Shown here one piece after another: positions 28,105-36,084 of a stretch of 64,000 nucleotides of DNA. This DNA is from Hazenella coriacea (lineage in GTDB: Bacteria > Bacillota > Bacilli > Thermoactinomycetales > Thermoactinomycetaceae). Each line of letters begins with the position of its first letter. Position 1 is the first letter of the stretch. The translations under genes were made by a program, and so were the position numbers. The notes beneath the pieces are model-generated. The model was not told the DNA's origin. It searched no databases and was given only the letters and a program-made list of their open reading frames with translations. The stretch spans positions 1 through 64,000 of the forward strand of contig NZ_SMAG01000010.1 in assembly GCF_004341825.1 (NCBI RefSeq), in the 5' to 3' direction.

Positions 28105-29913
28105 TTGGAAGAAAACAAAAAGGTAGGGTCTGAGAGCGAGACTGATCAATCCAAAAAAGTGGAACAAAGTTCACAAGGGGAGAGCTCTGTATCTGCACAC
28201 CAACCTGAAAAAAACAATTCACAGATTCAATCGAGTGAAAATTTTTTAGAGAAAGATCAACCTAAAGATGAGTTAGATTCTAAAACTGACTCTAAGACTC
28301 AAGAAAAGCCTGTTTCAGACGATCAATCCATTAACCAATCGTCTGAATCAACAGAGGAACAAAATGATCTACCTCCTTCAGATCATTCAAGTGTTGAAGA
28401 GCCTAAAATGTCTTTTTATTGGGGATCTTCGACCGAACAGAAAGAAACATCAAAGGAGTCTGATAAGTCAATCGATTCCTCCTCGGAAAAAAATAATGAG
28501 GAGCAGACTCATTTAACGATAGAAGAATCTAAACCGAGTCCAGTTACAGCACATGAACCAGTGAATGATACCAAAGAAGAGGTTAAGTCTTCTTCACCCA
28601 AAGATGATCGTGCCTTTAATACGATGGAATTCAGGGCGTTTGACCAATGGAAAACTGAAGAAGGAGCCCCATCTTCTACGAAGGAAAATCAAGAAGAGGT
28701 TAAGTCTTCTTCACCCAAAGATGATCGTGCCTTTAATACGATGGAATTTAGGGTGTTTGACCAATGGAAAACCGAAGAAGGAGCTCCATCTTCTACGAAG
28801 GAAAATCAAGAGTCAGAGTTGCCAAGTGATGCTCAGGCTCCAGCGAAAAGTCCTAAACAAGTTAAGATTCCAAAGCAAACGGATCAAGCAAAACCGAAGC
28901 ATGATCCTAAACGAAAAAAGCTCATTGGTGGGATTGTTGCTGCTTCTCTATTTGTAGTGGGCTCGATTGTAGCTTATACATTGATTCCTTTTGGTGATGG
29001 AGCTCCAGCAGTCGCAGAAGCACCTACGCCACAACCCGCTAACTTACAGCTATTGTTAGATGATCAGAAATATGAATTGGATTTATATCAAGTAGGTTAT
29101 AATGGTCAAGATCTAGCAACAGTAGACGAAATGAAACTGCGTACTTGGTTGGATGAAGTGAAGAAAAAAGTTGACCAACCCGCTGAAGATGCGAAGTTAA
29201 AATGGTTTGGAAAAGAAATCACACCAGAAAAATCAGGTCGTAAAATGGATGTTGAAGCCGTAGAGGCGTGGCTTTCTGATCTAAAACTACTTGTAAATAA
29301 ACCACAGCAAATTCCAATGGTCCCGGAAGAACCATTGGTTACAGCAGAAGACCTTCGTCAGGTAGATCAAAAGCTAATGGGTAAGTATCGTACTACATTT
29401 GATGGAGGTAATACGAATCGAACCACTAACATTCGTTTATCGTCTAAAGCGATTGATAATCTAATTCTGATGCCAGGGGAAGAATTTTCATTTAATCGAG
29501 TAGTCGGAGAACGGACTACTGCACGTGGTTACAAATCAGCAGGTGTTATCGTCAAAGGTGAGTTTAGTGAAGGAATTGGTGGGGGGATTTGTCAGGTTTC
29601 TTCAACGCTATTTAATAGTGTGGATGATGCAGGTTTAAAAATTACCCGTGTTCAACACCATAGTGCTGAAGTAACTTATGTTCCACCAGGTCGGGATGCT
29701 ACGGTCTCTTGGGGAGGACCAGACTTCCGTTTTAAAAACAATCTAAATAAACCTGTTTTAATTAAAGTAAATGTCGGTTCGAATGCTATGACGGTATCCA
29801 CTTACACAGCCCCTAATGCTAAGAAATATAAAGTCAAAAAAGATGATCAGCCAGACTCTTTTGTAGCTAAGAAAGAATCAGATCAGAAAGAAACTTCTAC
29901 TGATAAAAAATAA
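28105..29913 (+). CDS. VanW family protein with long disordered N-terminal arm
   Basis: A 602-residue protein. Residues 1-270 are rich in Ser, Glu, Lys and Gln and should be disordered and cytoplasmic; a 39-residue unit is present twice in tandem (about 158-235). One transmembrane helix (about 273-295) follows a KRKK stretch. The extracytoplasmic part has a domain resembling peptidoglycan-binding/YkuD-partner modules (about 310-400) and a VanW domain (about 430-570) with MPGEEFSFNRVVGERT and GGGICQVSSTLFN. VanW function is unknown but linked to the cell wall. TTG start, 6 bases after GAGGAGAG. Confidence 0.88.
   Translation: MEENKKVGSESETDQSKKVEQSSQGESSVSAHQPEKNNSQIQSSENFLEKDQPKDELDSKTDSKTQEKPVSDDQSINQSSESTEEQNDLPPSDHSSVEEPKMSFYWGSSTEQKETSKESDKSIDSSSEKNNEEQTHLTIEESKPSPVTAHEPVNDTKEEVKSSSPKDDRAFNTMEFRAFDQWKTEEGAPSSTKENQEEVKSSSPKDDRAFNTMEFRVFDQWKTEEGAPSSTKENQESELPSDAQAPAKSPKQVKIPKQTDQAKPKHDPKRKKLIGGIVAASLFVVGSIVAYTLIPFGDGAPAVAEAPTPQPANLQLLLDDQKYELDLYQVGYNGQDLATVDEMKLRTWLDEVKKKVDQPAEDAKLKWFGKEITPEKSGRKMDVEAVEAWLSDLKLLVNKPQQIPMVPEEPLVTAEDLRQVDQKLMGKYRTTFDGGNTNRTTNIRLSSKAIDNLILMPGEEFSFNRVVGERTTARGYKSAGVIVKGEFSEGIGGGICQVSSTLFNSVDDAGLKITRVQHHSAEVTYVPPGRDATVSWGGPDFRFKNNLNKPVLIKVNVGSNAMTVSTYTAPNAKKYKVKKDDQPDSFVAKKESDQKETSTDKK
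28576..28809 (+). repeat. Tandem duplication of 117 bp inside the VanW gene
   Basis: Bases 28576-28692 and 28693-28809 are near-identical, differing at about five positions. Each unit encodes 39 residues beginning EEVKSSSPKDDRAFNTMEF. The length is a multiple of three, so the frame is kept. The few differences imply a recent duplication. Confidence 0.95.
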
Positions 29914-29924
29914 GAAACTTTTCG

Positions 29925-29961
29925 AACCTAGTATTCAGATTTGCGAATACTAGGTTTTTTA
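29925..29961. terminator. Bidirectional terminator between convergent genes
   Basis: AACCTAGTATTC pairs with GAATACTAGGTT, with T residues after it on the plus strand. It lies between the VanW gene and the minus-strand small gene. Confidence 0.88.
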
Positions 29962-29963
29962 CT

Positions 29964-30176
29964 TTATATATCATGAATGGAGTGGGTTTTATCTAGATGA
30001 GCTAATCCACCCCGTCTTTCAATTTCCTTAATGACATCTCTATGAAGGCTTACCCCTTGCTCATTCATGAATGGGGACATCTGAGACATCATATAGTGAT
30101 GATATGATAACTCTTCCATAGCCCAATCCGGAATCGGAGTCATATTTAATTCACTTAAATCTCTACCTAGATACAT
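29964..30176 (-). CDS. Small protein, possible forespore product
   Basis: A 70-residue protein starting MYLGRDLSELNMTPIPDW. It is soluble, with two likely helices (20-33 and 45-60), and I do not recognise the family. The ATG at 30176 is 6 bases from AAGAGGTG; a GTG at 30185 overlaps the site. The upstream region matches the sigma-G promoter consensus, suggesting expression in the developing spore. It is convergent with the VanW gene and lies in the region where B. subtilis has yfhS, but I cannot confirm homology. Confidence 0.7.
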   Translation of the reverse strand: MYLGRDLSELNMTPIPDWAMEELSYHHYMMSQMSPFMNEQGVSLHRDVIKEIERRGGLAHLDKTHSIHDI

Positions 30177-30193
30177 TGAGATCACCTCTTATT

Positions 30194-30222
30194 TAGTATG
30201 AAATAAACCGATCTTTTCATAC
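30194..30222 (-). promoter_or_regulatory. Sigma-G-like promoter of the 70-residue gene
   Basis: On the minus strand GTATG and CATACTA are separated by 17 bases, matching GHATR-N17/18-CATNHTA, the consensus for sigma-G in B. subtilis. The -10 ends 17 bases before the ATG, giving a short but sufficient leader that includes the GAGGTG site. The match is seen; use by sigma-G is inference. Confidence 0.55.
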
Positions 30223-30484
30223 CCTTAAATAATAAAGAAATCATTGCTCCAAAGTAATCGTTTGAACTGAAGAGAGAATACTCTATGGGATTTGTTTCGT
30301 AAAAATGTCTTCATTCAATTCAGTGGGATACTGAATATGGAAAACGGGGTTTGGGTTTTCTTGATTTGGATAAAATAATAATAGAAAAGAAAACTTCTAA
30401 ACCTTTCGCATTTTTGTAACGATCAATCATTAAGATGAAAAAAAGGTTGAAGGAGGAAAAGATTAAGAAGAATGGGGTGGGAGG
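30223..30484. other. Intergenic region, nothing recognised
   Basis: AT-rich DNA between divergent genes. No riboswitch, repeat or clear sigma-A promoter was identified. Confidence 0.4.
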
Positions 30485-31153
30485 ATGGGAGTAAGAAAGA
30501 GTTGGTTTCATTGGCTTTTTCGGGGATCAGCTTGTCTTCATTTCACATCTTCGTTGTTCATGTTATTTGTTCTGATGCATGTTGTAGGTGGTTCATTTGG
30601 GGTGCGGATGAATTATTTTTTGTACAATGAGCACTGGGTTATTGTATCTTGGTTGAGTTCCTTACTTGCAATTTTCTCCATGGTGGCTACCTTTTCTATT
30701 TTCACTTTTGCATTGGATCAATCCTATCGCATCATCTTGCGGTGGGCATGGCTGATCAGTGTGATTGGAGCAGTTGCGATATTGTTAAATCACTTCATGC
30801 AGGTGACCATCATCGCAAACTTATTTAAGTTGTTTTGGCAAATGCCTTCGTATGACTTGGCTAACCACATGCAGCAATGGGATGATTTACTTAGTCTAAT
30901 CATGAAGCTATATGCTCCAACTTGTTTTGCGATCAGTGGTTTGATCTATACAGCTGTCATGTTTCGGACACACTTTTTCTCAAAGGTATTAAACTGGTGG
31001 TCCTTATCGATTTGGGGAGTGTTATTGGGAGGGACGGTTGTATTTAATTACATTCAAGAGTGGTTTCCTTACTTTATTGGGAGTTCCATCTTTATGTATA
31101 TTCCTTGGTTGTGGATTGTAGGCGGGAAGATGAAACCACAATTTTCCAACTAA
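30485..31153 (+). CDS. Six-helix membrane protein of unknown function
   Basis: A 222-residue integral membrane protein with about six hydrophobic segments (16-38, 53-77, 84-102, 132-155, 165-188, 192-211). The long soluble loop near 105-130 contains KLFWQMPSYDLANHMQQW. It resembles DUF4386-type proteins only in general layout. ATG at 30485 overlaps a GGGTGGGAGG stretch, so the exact start is uncertain. It is a single gene. Confidence 0.75.
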   Translation: MGVRKSWFHWLFRGSACLHFTSSLFMLFVLMHVVGGSFGVRMNYFLYNEHWVIVSWLSSLLAIFSMVATFSIFTFALDQSYRIILRWAWLISVIGAVAILLNHFMQVTIIANLFKLFWQMPSYDLANHMQQWDDLLSLIMKLYAPTCFAISGLIYTAVMFRTHFFSKVLNWWSLSIWGVLLGGTVVFNYIQEWFPYFIGSSIFMYIPWLWIVGGKMKPQFSN

Positions 31154-31245
31154 ACCTAGATTTTAACTACAGATTGCAAATAAATAGTTTCTAAAGTAAA
31201 ATAAAAAGGCTACGATATTGTGAAACTTCCTATGGAGGGGTCTGT

Positions 31246-31692
31246 ATGCGTCTACGTTCTTTTCAACTATCCGATGTCCATGATGTTTCACAGATATGGC
31301 AAATGACAGCGTCTCAAGAGCGTGAAAAAGAGACTTTAAAAGTACTTGCTGAACAATTGGGATATGATCGGGATCTTGTCATTGTAGCGGAGGCTCCTAA
31401 TGGACAAGTCATTGGGGCAATTGTGGGTACAATCGATGGGAATAGTGGTTTTTACTACTGTTTGGCTGTTCATCCTGATTATCAAAAGAAAACAGTGGGT
31501 ACACAACTTGTCGATGCCTTAGAACAGCGCTTTGTTCAAAAAGGTGTGAAGAGGATTTGGATTGCAGTTGATGAAGGAACTGAGAAGTTATTACCTTTCT
31601 ATCGACATCTGGGTTATACCAATAGCTGTTCAACCCGATTGGAGAAAGATCTATTGTTCTCTACCAACAAGCACAGGCATAAAATCAGTTAG
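31246..31692 (+). CDS. GNAT family N-acetyltransferase
   Basis: A 148-residue acetyl-CoA-dependent acetyltransferase fold. The beta-4 strand and pyrophosphate-binding loop are FYYCLAVHPDYQKKTVGTQL; the usual Q/R-x-x-G-x-G/A pattern is altered to QKKTVGT. The C-terminal FYRHLGYT is typical for RimI-like enzymes. Substrate is unknown. The ATG follows GGAGGGG. A terminator ends this one-gene unit. Confidence 0.9.
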   Translation: MRLRSFQLSDVHDVSQIWQMTASQEREKETLKVLAEQLGYDRDLVIVAEAPNGQVIGAIVGTIDGNSGFYYCLAVHPDYQKKTVGTQLVDALEQRFVQKGVKRIWIAVDEGTEKLLPFYRHLGYTNSCSTRLEKDLLFSTNKHRHKIS

Positions 31693-31734
31693 TTGTTTTG
31701 GTCTATTATTTCACATGATGAACTAATTTTATTA

Positions 31735-31767
31735 AGATCTGCCAGGTGATCGGCAGATTTATTTTTT
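31735..31767 (+). terminator. Terminator of the GNAT gene
   Basis: ATCTGCC pairs with GGCAGAT around an eight-base loop, followed by TTATTTTTT. Confidence 0.8.
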
Positions 31768-32272
31768 GTCTATTTTTATCCAAATCCACTCACAAATATT
31801 AATAATGCCGTAGATCAATTTATTAATCTAAGCATAATACATTTGAATGCGTTTTCATAGAGGGAATATTTGAACGTTGTGTATCGGTTCACAAAGTTGA
31901 TCATCTGAATAAAGAGAATTACAAATTCAACGATGTGAAGTGGAACTATTCTTACATTTATAATATAGCAAACCGTTAATTTTTATGCAATCATGTAGTA
32001 GTTTGTAGGCTTTGTTTTAAGAGTTAATATTATTTTATTTTTCTATAATTTAGGAGTGTTAATTATTAAATAATTGAAGTAATTAGGTAATAGACCCATT
32101 CATATAATTATATAAGGCTTGTAGAGTATGTTTTTCATTGATTCACTATATGAACAAAGCCATAGTAACTGAAGATACAAATTTATTTTTACTTATCAAT
32201 GAATTTAAGTTTTTCGTCATAGATCTAGAATAGGGTTTTATGAATATTAAGTTATGAAAATGAATGAAGTAT
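31768..32272. other. Very AT-rich intergenic region
   Basis: About 500 bases without a credible gene. The minus-strand frame at 32146-32484 runs through the T-box leader in antisense and is discarded. No repeat or recognised regulatory site was found. Confidence 0.5.
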
Positions 32273-32301
32273 TTGACAAAATAATATTTATCACAGATAA
32301 T
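32273..32301 (+). promoter_or_regulatory. Promoter of the proC T-box leader
   Basis: A perfect TTGACA (32273-32278) and GATAAT (32296-32301) are separated by 17 bases. Transcription from here would start just before the first T-box stem. Confidence 0.75.
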
Positions 32302-32308
32302 GGTGAAA

Positions 32309-32572
32309 ATACAGATATTTTGAAACGCCAAGACGGGGACTTGAAGAGAAATCTGATCTGTACAGAGAGTAAAATCCACAGGTTGAGAGATTTTGCCATG
32401 ATCATTCTCGTCAATCCCATCCCCCAAGCGGCTGATACTTATCAGATCGGGATTTTCCGTTATCAAAGTGAGATCAATCTCCATTAGTGGAGCGCTTGTG
32501 CGCTAATAAAGGTGGTACCGCGGAAGAACCCTCTTTCGTCCTTTAGGATGAAAGAGGGTTCTTTTGTTTTTT
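32309..32572 (+). ncRNA. T-box riboswitch, proline-specific, upstream of proC
   Basis: The T-box sequence AAAGGTGGTACCGCGG (32508-32523) is followed by a terminator (GAACCCTCTTTC with GAAAGAGGGTTC and T residues). Stem III is AGCGC/GCGCT. Stem I carries the CAGAGAG and GGTTGAGAG distal elements and a specifier region with CCC followed by A at 32416-32418, a proline codon. The TGGT bulge fits the ACCA end of tRNA-Pro. Uncharged tRNA-Pro would prevent termination and switch on proC. Confidence 0.92.
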
Positions 32573-32595
32573 ATCATGTAGAAGGAGTGATTCAA

Positions 32596-33423
32596 ATGTT
32601 AAAAAATCGTAGTTTTGGGTTTATTGGAGCTGGTTCCATGGCAGAGTCGATTCTTGCAGGTTTATTTGGAAAGAGTGAGGTGAAACCCCATCAAGTAGCA
32701 ATCATCAATCGTTCTGATCAACAGCGTTTAGAGTTACTAAGCGAAAAATTTGGTTTTGATAAACAGAGGAATATTACTGAAAAGATTAATGAAGCAGATA
32801 TTATTTTATTAACCGTGAAGCCTAAAGACATGAATGAGGTCATGCTAGAATGGGGACAGCGATTTCGAAAAGGACAGCTAATCATTTCGGTGGTAGCTGG
32901 GATTTCTACTTCGTTCATCGAAAGAAACATAGCTGAACAGGTGGGAGTCATTCGTGTCATGCCTAATACATCTTGTGCAGTAGGGTTATCAGCAACGGCG
33001 ATCTGTCGTGGTCGATGGGTAGAAGAGTGCGAACTTGAACTGGTTCGGTATATTTTTTCTTTAATGGGTTCTGTTGAGATTGTAGAGGAGAAAATGATGG
33101 ATGCCGTAACAGGTTTATCTGGAAGTGGACCTGCTTATGTTTATTATTTGATTGAGTCATTGGAAGCTGCTGGAGTACATGCTGGGCTTCAGTCAGAAAC
33201 AGCACGACATTTGGCGATTCAAACTTTACTAGGAGCTACAGAAATGCTTGTAAGGACAGGAAAGGAAGCTGCACAATTGAGAAGAGAGGTGACTTCTCCA
33301 GGAGGAACAACCATGGCGGGTTTGAAAGTACTAGATCAATATCGCTTCCAAGAAGCTTTGGTTGAAGCTGTTCATCGTGCGGCAGAGCGCTCCAGAGAGA
33401 TGGAGGAATCTTATACATCCTAA
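32596..33423 (+). CDS. proC: Pyrroline-5-carboxylate reductase
   Basis: ProC reduces pyrroline-5-carboxylate to proline with NAD(P)H. The 275-residue protein has an N-terminal Rossmann motif GFIGAGSMAESIL (8-20) and the C-terminal signature region VTSPGGTTMAGL. DAVTGLSGSGPAYVY is also typical. The ATG at 32596 follows GAAGGAGTGA; the open frame reaching upstream lies in the T-box terminator. The proline T-box directly upstream agrees with the function. Confidence 0.97.
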   Translation: MLKNRSFGFIGAGSMAESILAGLFGKSEVKPHQVAIINRSDQQRLELLSEKFGFDKQRNITEKINEADIILLTVKPKDMNEVMLEWGQRFRKGQLIISVVAGISTSFIERNIAEQVGVIRVMPNTSCAVGLSATAICRGRWVEECELELVRYIFSLMGSVEIVEEKMMDAVTGLSGSGPAYVYYLIESLEAAGVHAGLQSETARHLAIQTLLGATEMLVRTGKEAAQLRREVTSPGGTTMAGLKVLDQYRFQEALVEAVHRAAERSREMEESYTS

Positions 33424-33663
33424 AGAGCTAGATCAAGAAGATTTAGCTTTTTCTTTTACTGCTTGTCCAACTTGCCTATTTTAAATATAATGATTCTTTA
33501 GATTCCAATAGGGATGTGGACAAGCTTTTTGCGCCGTGGCGATCGGTTTGTGAATATGTGTAACTCATCTCAATAAGATTTTGAAGATCGACCATAATAA
33601 ATTCTGAGTTTTAGGTGTTTTATAATCTTCTCATTTTGGCAATAAAGAATGATAGGTGGTGAA

Positions 33664-34212
33664 GTGATTGAGATGAGCAGGCTGACCCGTGGTGATGTGA
33701 TCCAAGTATTAAGTATGAAGCATGGCAATCACTTTCATCGCTTTTGGACGGAGTCCATTGTTTTACAATCAGGTGATCCACTAATCATTGCAAACAAAGA
33801 TGTAGTAGTATTAGAAAGTGGAGAGAGAGAACTTATTTTTCCCAATCTTTCCATCTGCTACTTTTCAAAACGAGACTGGTTTAACATCGTGTTGATTTTT
33901 GATCAACAGGATCGTCTTGAACAGTACTATTGTAATATGGCTTCTCCTTATCAGCTTGATATTCAGAGACGAGTGATCTCTTATATTGATTATGATCTGG
34001 ACTTAATTATTGATCCCAGATTTAATTACCGTTGGGTAGATGAAGATGAGTTTATCAAAAATCAACAGATGTATCATTATCCAATTTCTATCATCGAGGA
34101 GGTTAACAAGGCGCGTCTTCAACTAGAACAACGGGTCAGGCTTCAAGAAGAACCATTTACTCCAACATTTGCTACTGAATGGTATCATCAATACCTTTCT
34201 TTAAAAAAGTGA
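33664..34212 (+). CDS. DUF402 protein (YgaC/Ntdp type)
   Basis: A 182-residue DUF402 protein; related Staphylococcus and Bacillus proteins are nucleoside tri- and diphosphate phosphatases. Conserved segments are FHRFWTES, ICYFSKRDWFNI, YYCNMASP and the acidic YIDYDLDLIIDP and VDEDEF motifs thought to bind metal. GTG at 33664 is best spaced from AGGTGGTGA; ATG at 33649 and 33673 are alternatives. In B. subtilis ygaC is next to ygaD; here lepB and codY lie between them. Confidence 0.85.
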   Translation: MIEMSRLTRGDVIQVLSMKHGNHFHRFWTESIVLQSGDPLIIANKDVVVLESGERELIFPNLSICYFSKRDWFNIVLIFDQQDRLEQYYCNMASPYQLDIQRRVISYIDYDLDLIIDPRFNYRWVDEDEFIKNQQMYHYPISIIEEVNKARLQLEQRVRLQEEPFTPTFATEWYHQYLSLKK

Positions 34213-34233
34213 AGCAATGATGGAGTGAAAGAT

Positions 34234-34764
34234 ATGAAAGGAAAAAAGGTTCCAAGTTTATATTACTGGGGGTTATCCTTAATCCTTTTAAGCTTGTTGG
34301 TGATAGGATTGAACCATTTCGGAGTCGCCCTATCTGTTGTTAATGGAACTTCCATGCAGCCAACTTTACATCATGGAGATCGTCTGTTGATTAACAAGTT
34401 TAAGTTTTTATTGGATCAACCTGCTATTGGAGAGGTGATTACCTTTCAAGACCCTTCCAATGATCACCGTTTTCTAGTAAAACGAGTCATTGGGATTCAG
34501 GGAGATCAAATAGAAATTAAAAATGGGGTGTTATTTCGTAACAATCAAAGGGTAGATGAAACATATATCGATTCATCGATTGAAGATGGTAATTTTGGTC
34601 CAATCGTTGTTAAACCAGGAACAGTATTCGTTTTAGGGGATAACCGTCATCGGTATGCGAGTAGAGACAGCAGGTATGATAGTGTAGGTCTTGTTCCTGT
34701 TCAGCTCGTTCACGGAAAAGTGGAGTTTATTTTGTGGAGACCTTCATTAGCTGCATCACTGTAA
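34234..34764 (+). CDS. lepB: Signal peptidase I
   Basis: A membrane serine protease that removes signal peptides from exported proteins. The 176-residue protein has one N-terminal transmembrane helix (about 9-29). The catalytic Ser is in VVNGTSMQPTL and the general-base Lys is in FLVKRVIGI. The box E region FVLGDNRHRYASRDSR is present with the usual DNR and SRDSR residues. ATG at 34234 is 8 bases from TGGAG; the GTG at 34225 overlaps it. It starts 21 bases after the DUF402 gene. Confidence 0.95.
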   Translation: MKGKKVPSLYYWGLSLILLSLLVIGLNHFGVALSVVNGTSMQPTLHHGDRLLINKFKFLLDQPAIGEVITFQDPSNDHRFLVKRVIGIQGDQIEIKNGVLFRNNQRVDETYIDSSIEDGNFGPIVVKPGTVFVLGDNRHRYASRDSRYDSVGLVPVQLVHGKVEFILWRPSLAASL

Positions 34765-34819
34765 ATGAGCAGAAAACAATTTTAAAAACGAATAAAAGTC
34801 AAAAACTGTTCACAATTAC

Positions 34820-34852
34820 TATTTTGCGTATTTGGTTAAATATCGCATAATA
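34820..34852 (+). promoter_or_regulatory. Predicted codY promoter within an imperfect inverted repeat
   Basis: TTGCGT (34824-34829) and CATAAT (34846-34851) are 16 bases apart. They lie within an imperfect palindrome (TATTTTGCGTATTT and AAATATCGCATAATA) that could be an operator. The codY leader is about 120 bases long. Confidence 0.45.
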
Positions 34853-34978
34853 GGAAAAGTACTCAATAGATACCCACCCCCGTGTCTATCCTGTAAAGCG
34901 TCCAGGAATCTGTACGGTTAGATGATTGGGCAGCCCATTAAACATACAATTTTTTCGATTTTTAGGAGGACTTTAGTC

Positions 34979-35758
34979 ATGGAATTACTTGCCAAAACAA
35001 GACGGATCTCAAGAATTTTACAAAAAAATGTAGGACATCACCTTGTAGATTTTGATGAGGTCGCTCAAGCGCTTTGCGATGTTATTTCTTCCAACATCTA
35101 CGTAGTTGGACCAGAAGGTAAACTTTTAGGAATGGCGATCAACCACGATTTTGAAAGTGAGCGTATGACTCAATACTTAGAAAAAAGGGAGTTTCCCGCT
35201 GAGTATGCTCGCTTATTATTAGAAGTTACTAAAACATTGCCAAATCTCGAAGTGGATAGCCCTTATACCGCTTATCCAACTGAAATGAAAGACATTTTCC
35301 GCGAAGGTTACACCACTTTGGTACCTGTGATTGGTGGCGGAGATCATTTGGGTACTCTGGTTTTATCCAGACTTAGCCGCCCATTTGAGGAAGACGACCT
35401 CATTCTCGCTGAATATGGCTCAACGGTTGTCGGTATGGAAATTTTAAGAGAACGTGCAGGACAAGTCGAAGATGAAGCTCGGAGTCGTGCAGTTGTACAA
35501 TTGGCAATCAATTCACTTTCTTTTAGTGAATTAGAAGCTGCTGAGCATATTTTTAATGAATTAGACGGATTGGAAGGGCTTTTAGTTGCAAGTAAAATTG
35601 CGGACCGTGTGGGGATTACCCGGTCGGTGATCGTAAACGCTTTACGTAAACTAGAAAGTGCAGGTGTGGTTGAGTCTCGTTCTCTTGGGATGAAAGGGAC
35701 CTATATTAAAATCTTGAATCCAAAACTATTACCAGCTCTTGAAAAAGCTCGTCATTAA
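34979..35758 (+). CDS. codY: GTP-sensing transcriptional pleiotropic repressor CodY
   Basis: CodY senses branched-chain amino acids and GTP and represses genes for nitrogen use and stationary-phase functions. The 259-residue protein has an N-terminal GAF-like ligand domain (1-155) starting [14 protein letters not shown] and a C-terminal winged-helix domain with the helix-turn-helix [39 protein letters not shown] split around residues 203-241. The ATG follows TAGGAGGA. It is not next to hslVU/xerC as in B. subtilis. Confidence 0.98.
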   Translation: MELLAKTRRISRILQKNVGHHLVDFDEVAQALCDVISSNIYVVGPEGKLLGMAINHDFESERMTQYLEKREFPAEYARLLLEVTKTLPNLEVDSPYTAYPTEMKDIFREGYTTLVPVIGGGDHLGTLVLSRLSRPFEEDDLILAEYGSTVVGMEILRERAGQVEDEARSRAVVQLAINSLSFSELEAAEHIFNELDGLEGLLVASKIADRVGITRSVIVNALRKLESAGVVESRSLGMKGTYIKILNPKLLPALEKARH

Positions 35759-35776
35759 TCCACAAAATGAAGATCG

Positions 35777-35817
35777 AAAATCCCCAAAAACAATCTTTGT
35801 TTTTGGGGATTTTTTTA
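35777..35817 (+). terminator. Terminator of codY
   Basis: AAAATCCCCAAAAAC pairs with GTTTTTGGGGATTTT, followed by further T residues. Confidence 0.95.
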
Positions 35818-35818
35818 T

Positions 35819-36049
35819 GTGAATAAGTCGGAGCATTTATATACTATAACTCGTTAATGTATAATATCCTTACTTCGACACTTCAACCACTTAAAAGCAT
35901 ATAAATTTAAGTGGTTAATGGCACAGACCTTTTCCTATACTGGGTCACCACCTAATTGGTTTCCTCTGTACTCATTTTCAATAAATTATATATTGCTCTG
36001 TGAGGTTTCCAAACCTGTTAACATCTTTTTTTATGAGATTTGCTATAAT
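35819..36049 (+). promoter_or_regulatory. Control region of ygaD
   Basis: An extended -10 element TGCTATAAT (36041-36049) lies 36 bases before the ygaD start; a TTAACA at 36018 is 20 bases upstream, too far for a good -35. A perfect inverted repeat AACCACTTAA/TTAAGTGGTT (around 35887-35918) may be an operator or a weak terminator. Nothing else is seen in this stretch. Confidence 0.5.
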
Positions 36050-36084
36050 GGTGAAGACCGTTGAAAATGAATAGGAGCTGAACG

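Noticed and set aside
32146-32487. Open frames on both strands upstream of proC
   Set aside because: They overlap the proline T-box leader, whose structure explains the sequence.
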